Part shown: positions 48,895-57,399 of the stretch, piece by piece | Position numbering within the stretch: position 1 is the stretch's first letter | Layout: every line of letters starts with the position of its first letter | NCBI GenBank assembly: GCA_035546775.1 | Contig: DASZWD010000040.1 | Span: forward strand, 64,291 to 128,290 | Length of the DNA stretch: 64,000 nt | Source of the DNA: Acidimicrobiales bacterium | GTDB lineage: Bacteria; Actinomycetota; Acidimicrobiia; Acidimicrobiales; JACCXE01 | Direction of reading: 5' to 3' | Position numbers and translations under genes: made by a program | Notes under the pieces: model-generated | Databases searched by the model: none | Seen by the model: the letters and a program-made list of their open reading frames with translations, nothing else | What the model was told of the DNA's origin: nothing

Positions 48895-48944
48895 CGCCGA
48901 AAACACCTCCATCCAGCTAACCAACATATGAGGAGCATCAACCT

Positions 48945-49142
48945 GTGGAACTGCTCACCTACTTCAACACGTGGATTGCCACGTTCCTACGAGCCCGATT
49001 CGGGCGCACGGAGCGAGGTGCTTCACTCGTGGAGTACGTCCTGCTCGTGTCACTGATCGCAGTCGTCTGCATCGCAGCGATCTCGTTCCTTGGCAGTAGC
49101 GCGAAGGACAAGTTCAGCTCGGTCGGTTCCTCGATCGGTTAG
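48945..49142 (+). CDS. flp: Flp-family pilin 3
   Basis: 65 residues from GTG with a GAGGAG-type ribosome site upstream. More diverged leader (LLTYFNTWIATFLRARF) and AKDK near the C-terminus, so a negative charge is introduced in the mature protein. Same cleavage motif. A strong bidirectional terminator follows 47 bases later. Confidence 0.95.
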   Translation: MELLTYFNTWIATFLRARFGRTERGASLVEYVLLVSLIAVVCIAAISFLGSSAKDKFSSVGSSIG

Positions 49143-49187
49143 CTGGTAACACCCTTAGCTCAAGCCCCCTCTCCCCCAAGGGCAAGC

Positions 49188-49781
49188 TCAGAAACCCCTC
49201 CGGCTCCGGCCGGAGGGGTTTCTGCGTTCCCGGACCAGTTCAGGGGGTGCGGGGGCGACGGGCCGCAAGACGTGGTTCGTGAGTCTCGCGGAGCGCGCGT
49301 TGTCGAGTGCTCGCTCACACCGCTTGGGCCTCGTGTTCGGCAGGGCAATCATGTCGGCGAGGGCGCGGGTGGGCGTAGTCGTGATGAGCCCATTGATCTC
49401 GATCAGATGCTCGGGCCGAAGGTTGCGAGGGTGATGCCAGACGATGCCCGCCGAGGGAAGGCGGCCGTCCCGTCGTGGCCGGCTGACATGAATCGGCTCG
49501 AGCGCGAAGCCGGACAATCCGACCCAGGCGAGCGTCGAAAAGACGGACAATGCCGCGTCAGGCCCGCCGTCAAGGATCGCGATGCTGGCACGCTGCTCGA
49601 ACGAGTCGGGGGGACTGTTCGACACCAGAACGCGCGAGGTTGCCGAGCGGAAGATGCCACGAAGGATGCGGCGGTCGAGAGCATCGGCGCGGATTCCGCG
49701 GCCGTAGGCCTGTGCCCGGCTCACCGCTCCGAATTGGCCGACGGCGAGAGCGTTGAGCGTTTCGTCGATGTCGGTGTTCAC
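49188..49781 (-). pseudogene. Truncated AbiEi-antitoxin/DUF559-type protein
   Basis: 197 codons from GTG 49781; the family is usually near 280-310 residues. The N-terminal winged-helix part (ALAVGQFGAVSRAQAYGRGIRADALDRRI) and the middle AbiEi-like part (IHVSRPRRDGRLPSAGIVWHH, LIEINGLITTTPTRALADMIAL, RALDNARSARLTNHV) are recognisable, but the C-terminal nuclease-like (DUF559) region is gone: the frame runs into the pilin terminator and ends RRNPSGRSRRGF. It is probably a remnant; its upstream extension to 50144 overlaps a real gene and is rejected. Confidence 0.65.
49189..49224. terminator. Strong hairpin terminator after the Flp pilins
   Basis: CAGAAACCCCTCCGG (49189-49203) pairs fully with CCGGAGGGGTTTCTG (49210-49224), loop six bases. 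It can serve the Tad locus from the left. It also forms the last codons of the minus-strand AbiEi-like fragment. Confidence 0.85.
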
Positions 49782-49852
49782 GCGCGTCCCGATCTTCAAG
49801 GCGTTGAAGGAGGGGAGGCGCGCTAGGGAACGTACCGCGCGGGTGTAACGGG

Positions 49853-51310
49853 TTAGCCGGGCAGCCAGTAGGAGTGGGTGCCGCTCGAGATGCGTTCGGG
49901 GAGGCGGATGCGGGCGATGGGCCCTGCAGCGATGTCGGCGGCGTCGAGCACGAGACACTCGGAGCAGTCGTTGTTCACGTCGGTGGTGAAGGTGACGAGG
50001 TACCCGTCGTCCTCGGCGGACGCCGTGGCGCCGGAACGGGGTGCGAACGGGGTCTCGCTGCCGAAGACGCCGTCGCCGAACGCGTAGCGGGTTTCGGCGC
50101 CGGTGACGACGTCGTGCTTGACGATCCCGTCGAACAGGAACCAACCCTCGACACCGGTCATGTTGTACGTGTAGCGGTACGGCCGGCCGCCGTGGCGACC
50201 GTTGATCATGCCGAACTCCATCGTGGTGTCGCTGAGCTCCTCTTCCTTCGTCTCACCGGTGGCGAGGTTGAACCGCCAGCGGTGGGCCTTGGTCCGCAAC
50301 TGGTGCAGGTCGAGGTAGCGGTAGATGCTGGCGAACTTGGGCGCGTCGGCTCGCTTGGGCGGCTCGGGCTGATGCTGGCGGAACCCGTCGAGCACGATCT
50401 CGTCGCCGTCTTCGTAGGCGTTGATCCAGTGCAACACGTAGGTCGGCTCGGCCTCGAACCACACGATGTCGTCGACCGTGCCCCGCCGCGGAATGACGGC
50501 GAAGCGGCTCGGGATGTCGCGGAAGAAGCGTGGGACGTGCGCACCCTGCGTCAGGAGCTGCGGGTCCCAGAACAACGGCAGGTCGTTGAGGACGGCGTAG
50601 TGCTCGGTGAACGCCATGTCGTGGGGGAGTCGCGGCCCCGGAAGAGGGACTGGCGTGTAGTGCACGAGCTCGCCGGCGGCGTCGACGACGCCGTAGTGCA
50701 TGAACGGGGCATCCTTGCCGTAGTTGAAAACGAGCAGCTCGCCAGTGTGCTCGTCGACCTTGGTGTGCGCACTGATGCCGCCGGCGGGCACCCAGGTCTC
50801 CTTGCCGAGCGGCTCGAGCGTGTAGGGATCGTGGGCGTACACGTCGCCGCATTGGTAGAACGACGTGAGGGCGCGCCCGCGGTGTACCACGACGTCGGTC
50901 GACGACGCGTCCTTCATCCGGCCCCGCGCACCCCAGCCGTCGGCGCGCTTGGCGTCGGTCGGCGCCGCGAGCAGCCCGGCCCACAGCGACTCGGCCTCCG
51001 CCTGCTCGGCCACGAAGCCGTCAGTGCGCACGAAGCGGTTGCGGTACGTGGCCTCGCCGTTGCCGAAGGCGATCATGTGCAGCATGCCGTCGCCGTCGAA
51101 GGGGTGATACAGCCCGATCGCGTCGTGGACCGGGTTCTCCGTGTTACGTAAGTAGACGCCACACAGGTCGTCGGGGATCGCACCCGCGACCACGTCGAGC
51201 TCGGTGGCGTCGTACTCGACGACGTTGGGGCGCCACGCGCCGGTGCGGTAGGGATGAACGTCGTCTACCGGCAGGGTCGATGCCACGCGGTCGACGATGT
51301 GCAGCTTCAT
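49853..51310 (-). CDS. Carotenoid oxygenase (retinal pigment epithelium RPE65-like)
   Basis: 485-residue seven-bladed propeller that oxidatively cleaves carotenoids or stilbenes with Fe2+. The four His ligands are visible in GGISAHTKVDE, RLPHDMAFTEHY, YVLHWINAYEDGDE and the C-terminal SSGTHSYWLPG; NTENPVHDAIGLYHPFDGDGMLH is the usual N-terminal signature. Members in actinobacteria form retinal or cleave apocarotenoids. ATG 51310 overlaps the stop of the DUF1295-type gene, so these two form an operon. Confidence 0.92.
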   Translation of the reverse strand: MKLHIVDRVASTLPVDDVHPYRTGAWRPNVVEYDATELDVVAGAIPDDLCGVYLRNTENPVHDAIGLYHPFDGDGMLHMIAFGNGEATYRNRFVRTDGFVAEQAEAESLWAGLLAAPTDAKRADGWGARGRMKDASSTDVVVHRGRALTSFYQCGDVYAHDPYTLEPLGKETWVPAGGISAHTKVDEHTGELLVFNYGKDAPFMHYGVVDAAGELVHYTPVPLPGPRLPHDMAFTEHYAVLNDLPLFWDPQLLTQGAHVPRFFRDIPSRFAVIPRRGTVDDIVWFEAEPTYVLHWINAYEDGDEIVLDGFRQHQPEPPKRADAPKFASIYRYLDLHQLRTKAHRWRFNLATGETKEEELSDTTMEFGMINGRHGGRPYRYTYNMTGVEGWFLFDGIVKHDVVTGAETRYAFGDGVFGSETPFAPRSGATASAEDDGYLVTFTTDVNNDCSECLVLDAADIAAGPIARIRLPERISSGTHSYWLPG

Positions 51311-52080
51311 CGCGCCGTCTCGACCGCTTTCGGCGGCCGCGGGAAGAACGCGCTCGTGCGGCGCACATAGTCGGCGTACTGGGGCTTGCTGCGGTGGAGT
51401 TGCTTCTCGAGCGGACCGACGCCGCTGTAGCGCATCAGCAACACCGACATCACCAGCGGACCGATCACACCGATCACGCTAACGAGGTTGCCGACGCTCA
51501 GGATGAACAGACCCCACCACACGCAGAAGTCGCCGAAGTAGTTCGGGTGCCGGGTGTAGCGCCACAGCCCGCGATCCATCACGTGGCCCGTGTTCGCCGG
51601 GTCGGCCTTGAACCGCGTGAGCTGGGCGTCGCCCGTCGACTCGAAAATGATCCCGGCGAGCGCGATGAAGAGGCCGACGGTGTTGCCGACCGTGAACGGC
51701 TCGTGGCGTAGCTGGCCGAGCTGGAGCGGAAGCGAGACGATCAGCAGCAGCGTCGCCTGCAACAAGAAGATGTGGGTGAGCATGTAGCTCGACGGGTTGG
51801 GCGCCCGCTTCAGCATGGCGACGTAGCGGGCGTCGGGGCCCTGCCGACGCCACCGCCAGAACAGGTAGCCGGCGAGGCGCAGACCCCACACCGCGACCAC
51901 CAGCGCCAGCAGCGGCCGGTGGGGCGACAGCGCGTAGGAGACGAGGGCGACGACCACGAACCCGGCCCCCCAGCACACGTCGATGAACGACGGATCGTTG
52001 ATGCGCACCGCCAGGCGCCACAGCAGCAACGCCAGGGCGTAGATGACGGCGACGTTCACGAGCATGAACACGAACGACAT
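51307..52080 (-). CDS. DUF1295/isoprenylcysteine methyltransferase-like membrane enzyme
   Basis: 257 residues with seven to eight helices and the steroid-reductase-like signature: NDPSFIDVCWGAGFVVVALV, RVRL-like region RWRRQGPDARYVAML, GVIFESTGDAQLTRFKAD-type (here GIIFESTGDAQLTRF), GLWRYTRHPNYFGDFCVWWGLF. The family reduces or methylates hydrophobic, often isoprenoid, substrates. Its operon partner cleaves carotenoids, so an (apo)carotenoid substrate is plausible. ATG 52080 has AGGAGG four bases upstream; a hairpin repeat lies just before that. Confidence 0.88.
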   Translation of the reverse strand: MSFVFMLVNVAVIYALALLLWRLAVRINDPSFIDVCWGAGFVVVALVSYALSPHRPLLALVVAVWGLRLAGYLFWRWRRQGPDARYVAMLKRAPNPSSYMLTHIFLLQATLLLIVSLPLQLGQLRHEPFTVGNTVGLFIALAGIIFESTGDAQLTRFKADPANTGHVMDRGLWRYTRHPNYFGDFCVWWGLFILSVGNLVSVIGVIGPLVMSVLLMRYSGVGPLEKQLHRSKPQYADYVRRTSAFFPRPPKAVETAR

Positions 52081-52097
52081 CCTGCCTCCTGACGCGC

Positions 52098-52144
52098 AAC
52101 TGGTCCTGTCCAGCACCGTGAAGCGGTGCTGGACAGGACCAGTT
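52098..52144. repeat. 21-5-21 perfect hairpin, copy 2
   Basis: Two fully complementary 21-base arms (52098-52118 and 52124-52144) around loop TGAAG. Shares outer AACTGG/CCAGTT, left flank ACGCGC and right flank CG with copy 1 at 37885-37931; inner 15 pairs unrelated. It lies 35 bases past the tadC stop of locus 2 and 18 bases before the methyltransferase ATG, in the opposite orientation relative to transcription compared with copy 1. Confidence 0.75.
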
Positions 52145-52178
52145 CGGAGCCGAGTCGGCTTCCGGATGGCTGCTGGGC

Positions 52179-53105
52179 TTAGGAGCCGGCGAAGCCCTTG
52201 ATGATGGCGGCGGCGGCCGGACCGAGGATGACCACGAGAATGGCGGGGAAGATGAACAGCACGAGCGGGAAGAGGATCTTCACCGGCAGCTTGGCCGCCT
52301 TCTCTCGCGCCCACTGGCGGCGCCGGTTGCGCAGCTCGACGGCCTGGGTGTGCAGCACGCGGCCAATCGGCATGCCGAGCGCGTCCGCCTGGATGAGTGC
52401 CGTCACGAAGTTCGACAGCTCGGGCACCTCGTTGCGGGCCCGCAGGCTGGCGAGCGCCTCACGCCTCGAAACGCCAAGCTCCATTTCCTTGAGCGTGCGG
52501 CGGAACTCGAGGGCGAGTTGCGAGTCGAAGTTCTTGCACACCACGTCGAGCGCCGCTTCGAAGCCGACGCCCGCCTCGACGGAGATCGCCATGAGGTCGA
52601 GGCAGTCGGGGAGATCCTTGAAGATCGCCTCCGAGCGCTCCTTCGCCTTGCGCTTGACCACCACCATCGGCGTCAGGGCGCCGGCGACGGGCAGGATCAG
52701 CATCACGAGCAGCGCCTGGCCGGGCGACGGGTGCGTCATGAGGAACCCGATGCCGAGGAGCACGCCGATGCCGCCGAGGACGGCCTGGAGGCTGACGAGT
52801 TCCTCGGGCGCCACGTCGTTCATGCCGGCGAGCACGAGGTCGCGCTGGGCCTTGGCGACGACACCCTTGGGCGTCACCCGCTGCAGGAACGGCAGCACCG
52901 ACGTCTCGAGGGCGCCGCGCACACGGTGCAGCAGCGGCTGGCGCAGGCGCGCCGCGAACTCGTCCTCGGCGATGTCGTCGTCGTCGAGTGACGCCAGGTA
53001 GCGCGCCGCCGCGTTGCCGGCGAAGAGCCGGTCGTAAGCGCCGGCGGCGACGAGCACGGCGCCGACGGTCGCGAGGACGATGGAAGCAATGATCACGGTG
53101 TTCAT
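52179..53105 (-). CDS. tadC: TadC-like pilus platform protein (locus 2)
   Basis: 308 residues, T2SSF family. Start at ATG 53105 (MNTVIIASIVLATVGAVLVAAGAYDRL). Middle helices GGIGVLLGIGFLMTH and ALLVMLILPVAGALTPMVV, T2SSF helices LPDCLDLMAISVEAGVGFEAALDVVC and FVTALIQADALGMPIGRVL, C-terminal helix LFPLVLFIFPAILVVILGPAAA. The last gene of locus 2. It is more distant from locus-1 TadC than a recent duplication would be. Confidence 0.93.
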   Translation of the reverse strand: MNTVIIASIVLATVGAVLVAAGAYDRLFAGNAAARYLASLDDDDIAEDEFAARLRQPLLHRVRGALETSVLPFLQRVTPKGVVAKAQRDLVLAGMNDVAPEELVSLQAVLGGIGVLLGIGFLMTHPSPGQALLVMLILPVAGALTPMVVVKRKAKERSEAIFKDLPDCLDLMAISVEAGVGFEAALDVVCKNFDSQLALEFRRTLKEMELGVSRREALASLRARNEVPELSNFVTALIQADALGMPIGRVLHTQAVELRNRRRQWAREKAAKLPVKILFPLVLFIFPAILVVILGPAAAAIIKGFAGS

Positions 53106-53113
53106 CTCTGACC

Positions 53114-54097
53114 TCAGATGTCGATGCGGACCATGCGGCGAATGACGCCGACGCCCATGACGATGGACACGCCGCTGAAGGCGAGGGCGGCGAGGCCCCA
53201 ACCCTTGAACAGCGCGTTGGCATAACCGGGGCTCATCACCTGCACGGCGACGAGCAGGAGGACGGGCATGGCGCCGAGGATCCACGCCGAGACGCGGCCT
53301 TCGGCGGTGAGCACGTCGACCTCCCGGCGGACTTCCTCACGCGCCCGCATGAAATCGGCGAGCGTGTGCAGCAGATCGGCGAGCTTGCCGCCGACCGTCT
53401 GCTGGATGCGGATGGCCTGGACCACCCACACCATGTCCTCGAGGCCCGAACGCTCGGCCATCCGATCGAGGGCGTCGACGAGCGGCGCGCCCAGGCGCAC
53501 CTCGAACACCACGCGCCCGAACTCGTCCGACAGGGGCGGATCGGCTTCCTCGCACATCATCTGAATCGCCCGCAGGAAGGTGTGGCCGGCGGCCAGCGAC
53601 GACGCGATGAGGCTCAGGGCGTCGGGCAGCTGGCGGCCGAGCGCCTTGCGGCGCCGGGCGATGCGGAATGCCGGGAACTTGGCGGCGACGAACACGCCGA
53701 CTACGAACGTCACGACGCCGAGGATCCAGCGGGTGGTCACGGCGCCGAGCAGCAGGCCGCCGACGACCGAACCGCAGGCCGACACGATGGCGTACTCGCC
53801 GGCGCGCAACGGAATGCGGGCGCGCTCGAGGGAAGCGGCGAGCGCGCCTTGAGCGTCGAGCTGCGACACGAGCCGGCCGGCGAGGGAGACCGCGGCGTTG
53901 CCGAAACCCGACAACTCGAAAGTGGGATCCTCGAGGCCGTCGAGCGTCTCGTCGTCGTCGAGTTCGCCTTCGCCGTACCGGGCCAGCGCCATCAGCTCGT
54001 GCATCGCCGCCGAGCGTTCGCGGGCCCGCAGCAGGAAGCCGACGACCACCATCGTGAGGCCGGCACCGACGGCGGCGGGAACGATGATCTCGATCAT
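53114..54097 (-). CDS. tadB: TadB-like pilus platform protein (locus 2)
   Basis: 327 residues of ordinary length, T2SSF family, without the VWA domain found in the locus-1 counterpart. Four helices; cytoplasmic part has LPDALSLIASSLAAGHTFLRAIQMM and IRIQQTVGGKLADLLHTLADFMRARE, then LTAEGRVSAWILGAMPVLLLV. Overlaps cpaF by four bases and is followed by tadC after nine bases. Confidence 0.93.
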   Translation of the reverse strand: MIEIIVPAAVGAGLTMVVVGFLLRARERSAAMHELMALARYGEGELDDDETLDGLEDPTFELSGFGNAAVSLAGRLVSQLDAQGALAASLERARIPLRAGEYAIVSACGSVVGGLLLGAVTTRWILGVVTFVVGVFVAAKFPAFRIARRRKALGRQLPDALSLIASSLAAGHTFLRAIQMMCEEADPPLSDEFGRVVFEVRLGAPLVDALDRMAERSGLEDMVWVVQAIRIQQTVGGKLADLLHTLADFMRAREEVRREVDVLTAEGRVSAWILGAMPVLLLVAVQVMSPGYANALFKGWGLAALAFSGVSIVMGVGVIRRMVRIDI

Positions 54098-55563
54098 CGG
54101 TTCACCTCCATCAGCCCGTCCTTCTCACCGGGCAGCGTCGGGCCGTTGAGGCGAGCCGGCTTCTTCTCGGCGGCTTCCTTGTCGGCGGCGCGCGCCGCGC
54201 GGGGCGCGCCGGTCGACGAGCGCCCGACGCGGAAGACCTCCGCCGGCATTGCGACGCCGCGCTCGGCGAGCTTCGACGCGATGCGCGGCCGCAGACCCGT
54301 GGGCAACAGGTTGCCGCTGCCGCCCTGGCCGCGGTAGGCGAAGATGTCCTGGAGCAGGATCGTGTCGCCCTCCATGCCCTGCACTTCGGTGACGGCGGTG
54401 ACCATGCGCTGGCCGTTGCCGAAGCGCTCGAGCTGCACGATGACGTCGATGGCGGCGTTCACCTGCTCGCGGATGGCCCGCACCGGCAGGTCGAAGCCGG
54501 CCATGAGGACCATCGTCTCGAGACGGGCGAGTGCGTCGCGCGGCGAGTTGGCGTGCACCGTCGTCATCGAGCCTTCGTGACCGGTGTTCATCGCCTGGAG
54601 CATGTCGAGGGCCTCGGCGCCGCGGCACTCGCCGACCACGATGCGGTCGGGTCGCATGCGCAGCGCGTTCTTGACGAGGTCGCGGATCTTCACCTCGCCC
54701 GCGCCCTCGGCGTTCGACGGCCGGGATTCGAGGGTGACGACGTGGGGCTTCTGCAGCTGGAGTTCGGCGGAGTCCTCGATCGTGATGATGCGTTCGCCTT
54801 CGGGGATGAAGGACGACAACACGTTGAGGATCGTCGTCTTACCGGTGCCGGTACCGCCGGAGACGAGCACGTTGAGCTTGCCCCGCACCGCCGCTTCGAG
54901 GACGACGGCGACGTCCATCGTGAGGGTGCCGAAGCCGATGAGGTCCTTCACCTGGAAGGGGTCGGCGGCGAACTTGCGAATGGTGAGGACCGAGCCGTGC
55001 ACCGCCAGCGGCGGAATGATGGCGTTGACGCGGGAGCCGTCGGGGAGGCGGGCGTCGACCATGGGCGAGCCTTCGTCGACGCGCCGCCCGACGCCGCCGA
55101 CGATGCGGTCGATCACCTGGCGGTAGGCGACCTCGTCGGCGAAGGCCATCTTGGTGTGCTCCAGCTGACCGCCCCGCTCCACCCAGATGTCGTCGTGGGC
55201 GTTGCACATGATTTCGGTGACGGTGGGATCGGCGAGGAGCGGTTCGAGGGCGCCGTAGCCGAGCGTGTCTTGCACGACTTCGTCGACGAAGCGGCGACGC
55301 TCGGCGGGGCTCACCTTTACGTCTTCGCGGGTGAGGAACTTGTCGATGCTGGCCTTGACTTCGTTGCGCAGGGCCTCGCCGTCGAGGCCGGCCATGCGCG
55401 AGGTGAGGTCGGCGAGCACGAGGTCGCGGACCTTGCGCTTCGACACTTCCCACGTGGAGGGTGCGGCGTGGGTTTTGGCCGTGCGGCGAGTGGTGGTGGT
55501 GGCGGCGGGCGCCTCTTCGACGTCGTCGTCTTCGAGGGCCGCGAGCTTTTCGGAAAGTTTCAT
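54094..55563 (-). CDS. cpaF: CpaF/TadA secretion ATPase (locus 2)
   Basis: 489 residues. Walker [15 protein letters not shown] (Lys242), [41 protein letters not shown] and TTVHANSPRDA. The N-terminal 40 residues are acidic and Thr-rich (AALEDDDVEEAP). Longer basic C-terminus than in locus 1 (ARAADKEAAEKKPARL). Overlaps tadB. Confidence 0.95.
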   Translation of the reverse strand: MKLSEKLAALEDDDVEEAPAATTTTRRTAKTHAAPSTWEVSKRKVRDLVLADLTSRMAGLDGEALRNEVKASIDKFLTREDVKVSPAERRRFVDEVVQDTLGYGALEPLLADPTVTEIMCNAHDDIWVERGGQLEHTKMAFADEVAYRQVIDRIVGGVGRRVDEGSPMVDARLPDGSRVNAIIPPLAVHGSVLTIRKFAADPFQVKDLIGFGTLTMDVAVVLEAAVRGKLNVLVSGGTGTGKTTILNVLSSFIPEGERIITIEDSAELQLQKPHVVTLESRPSNAEGAGEVKIRDLVKNALRMRPDRIVVGECRGAEALDMLQAMNTGHEGSMTTVHANSPRDALARLETMVLMAGFDLPVRAIREQVNAAIDVIVQLERFGNGQRMVTAVTEVQGMEGDTILLQDIFAYRGQGGSGNLLPTGLRPRIASKLAERGVAMPAEVFRVGRSSTGAPRAARAADKEAAEKKPARLNGPTLPGEKDGLMEVNR

Positions 55564-55574
55564 CGTTCAGGCTC

Positions 55575-56837
55575 CTAGGAAACGGCGGGGTTGGCCCGGT
55601 GGAGGAGGCGGCGCCAGCCCGAGGGCGAGGCCGCGGCGGCGACGTCGGGATCGTCGCCACCGGTGAGTTCGCGGAAGCCCTGGGTGATGCGCCGGCTGAT
55701 CTCCGACGCCGGCGACGCGGCGACCACGGGCAGGCCGAGGTTGATCGACTTGCTGACTTCCTTGGCGTAGGGCAGCACCGCCGAGAAGCCCTGCGGGAAC
55801 AGCTTCTTCACCTGGTCGACGTCGATGCCGACGTCGCGCTCGGCCTTGTTGAGGATGAGACGCACGTTGTCGGCGGGGATCTTCAGTCGCTCGAGCGTCG
55901 ACAGGAACACGCCCATGTTGCGCACCGACGGCAGGTCGAGCGTCGCCACCGCGTAGAGCGACGACGACTGGTCGAAGGCGGCGAGCACGACTTCGGACAG
56001 GTACGGCGGGGTGTCGACGATGACGGTGTCGAAGTTCTCGCGCACGGCGGTGAGGACCTTGGTCACGTCCGGTGGCTCGATGCGATCGGCCTCGGAGGGG
56101 TCACGCGGCGCGGCCAGGACGGCGACGCCGGACTCGTGACGCACTACGTAGTCCTCGATGCAATCCTTGAGGTCGCCGGTGTCGGCCTCGCGCGCCAGGG
56201 CATCGCAGATCGTGTACTTCGGCCGCAGGTGCAGCGCGGTGGAGACTTCGCCGAACTGGAGGTCGAGGTCGACGATGCACACGCGGTGCCCCGGTACCCG
56301 CGAGAGCAGGTAGCCGAGGTTGGTGGCGAGGAAGGTCTTGCCGCAGCCACCCGTGGCCGACGCCAGCGTGACCACGGTGCCGAGCCGGCGCGCCGGCGCG
56401 TCGGCGGTCGCCGGTGCGGGCTCGGCCGTCGCCTTCGCCGCCATGGCGACGTTGCGCTCGGCGAGCTCGATGGCGCGGTTGACCGACGCCACGATCAGCG
56501 AGTCGTCCGACGGCAGCTGGAGCATGTCGACGGCGCCGGCGCGCACGATGTCGCGCATGGCGGCCGACGGCCGGCGGGTGAAGGCCAGCACGATCACGAG
56601 GTTGGTGCAGTTGTCGTGCAACATCTCGAGGCGGGCGAGGCCGGAGCGGGTGACGATGGCGGGGCCGGCGACGACGACGGTGGGCGTGGGGTCGTCCTCG
56701 ACCATCTCCACGACGTCGCTCACTCGCAGGCAGGCGAACACCTCGGCCGGCTTGTCGAGCTGGTCGACGACTTCACGGAAACGGTCGGCCAGCTCGGTGG
56801 TGCGGTCGACGACGATGATGCGCGGGTTGTTAGGCAT
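55575..56837 (-). CDS. cpaE: CpaE/TadZ-like ATPase (locus 2)
   Basis: 420 residues. A receiver-like N-terminus (IIVVDRTTELADRFREVVDQL, VDMLQLPSDD) without clear phosphorylation triad, then a MinD/ParA-type domain with Walker A SATGGCGKTFLATN, VCIVDLDLQFGEVSTALHL and TVIVDTPPYLSEV. The Walker A has Cys in place of the usual Val/Ile/Ala, and lacks the N-terminal deviant Lys seen in locus 1 (SPKGG). Overlaps cpaB by eight bases. Confidence 0.9.
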   Translation of the reverse strand: MPNNPRIIVVDRTTELADRFREVVDQLDKPAEVFACLRVSDVVEMVEDDPTPTVVVAGPAIVTRSGLARLEMLHDNCTNLVIVLAFTRRPSAAMRDIVRAGAVDMLQLPSDDSLIVASVNRAIELAERNVAMAAKATAEPAPATADAPARRLGTVVTLASATGGCGKTFLATNLGYLLSRVPGHRVCIVDLDLQFGEVSTALHLRPKYTICDALAREADTGDLKDCIEDYVVRHESGVAVLAAPRDPSEADRIEPPDVTKVLTAVRENFDTVIVDTPPYLSEVVLAAFDQSSSLYAVATLDLPSVRNMGVFLSTLERLKIPADNVRLILNKAERDVGIDVDQVKKLFPQGFSAVLPYAKEVSKSINLGLPVVAASPASEISRRITQGFRELTGGDDPDVAAAASPSGWRRLLHRANPAVS

Positions 56838-57366
56838 TGTGCGAGCTGAAGCCCTTCGGGATCAGGGTGCCCTGGTCGTCGCGAGCGAGCGTCAGCCACA
56901 CCTTCTGGAACGTCGACAGGTACTCGATGGCCTCGGCGTCCGAGGTGCTGACCGACAGCACGTAGGTGGCGTTGCCGCCGTCGGCGCCGGGGTTGATCGC
57001 GAGCACCTTGACCTTCTGGAGCACCAGCTTGGCGACGGGCTCAGCGGTACCGGGCAGCGACGAGAACGTGCCGTAGACGTTGACGACGTCGCCCGTCTTG
57101 GCGTAGCCGGCGAGGCCCTGCACGAACGGGACGCTGACGGCGATCGCCTGATGGTCGACGGGCACGACGAAGCTCGCCGTGCCGGCGGCCGACGTGGCCG
57201 CCGCGTTGGCCGCGGCCGGCGCCGTGACCGGTGTGTCACTGCGGGCGTTGTGCGGGCTGCCGCCGTCGCGGTGGACGAGCATGCCGGCGAAGCCGACGCC
57301 AACGACGAACGTGCTGGCGCCGACGGCCATGAGGATGGTGGAGCGCTTCTTCGGGGTGGCAGGCAT
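56830..57366 (-). CDS. cpaB: Short CpaB/RcpC-like protein (locus 2)
   Basis: 178 residues against about 250 in locus 1. One N-terminal helix (TILMAVGASTFVVGVGFAGML), an Ala/Thr linker, then the RcpC region only (AIAVSVPFVQGLAGYAKTGDVVNVYGTF, VLSVSTSDAEAIEYLSTFQKVWLTLA). The SAF-like first domain is absent. Reading frame and codon use look healthy, so it is a natural short form rather than a broken gene. Confidence 0.82.
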   Translation of the reverse strand: MPATPKKRSTILMAVGASTFVVGVGFAGMLVHRDGGSPHNARSDTPVTAPAAANAAATSAAGTASFVVPVDHQAIAVSVPFVQGLAGYAKTGDVVNVYGTFSSLPGTAEPVAKLVLQKVKVLAINPGADGGNATYVLSVSTSDAEAIEYLSTFQKVWLTLARDDQGTLIPKGFSSHNA

Positions 57367-57399
57367 TGGGATGCAGTTCCTTTGGGGTTGTGGGGTCGG

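Noticed and set aside
48481-49142. Three-fold repeated DNA resembling a repeat array
   Set aside because: The repeats are paralogous flp genes with intact frames, not CRISPR or satellite DNA.
49782-50144. Upstream extension of the AbiEi-like fragment
   Set aside because: Arg/His-rich translation over the end of the carotenoid oxygenase gene.
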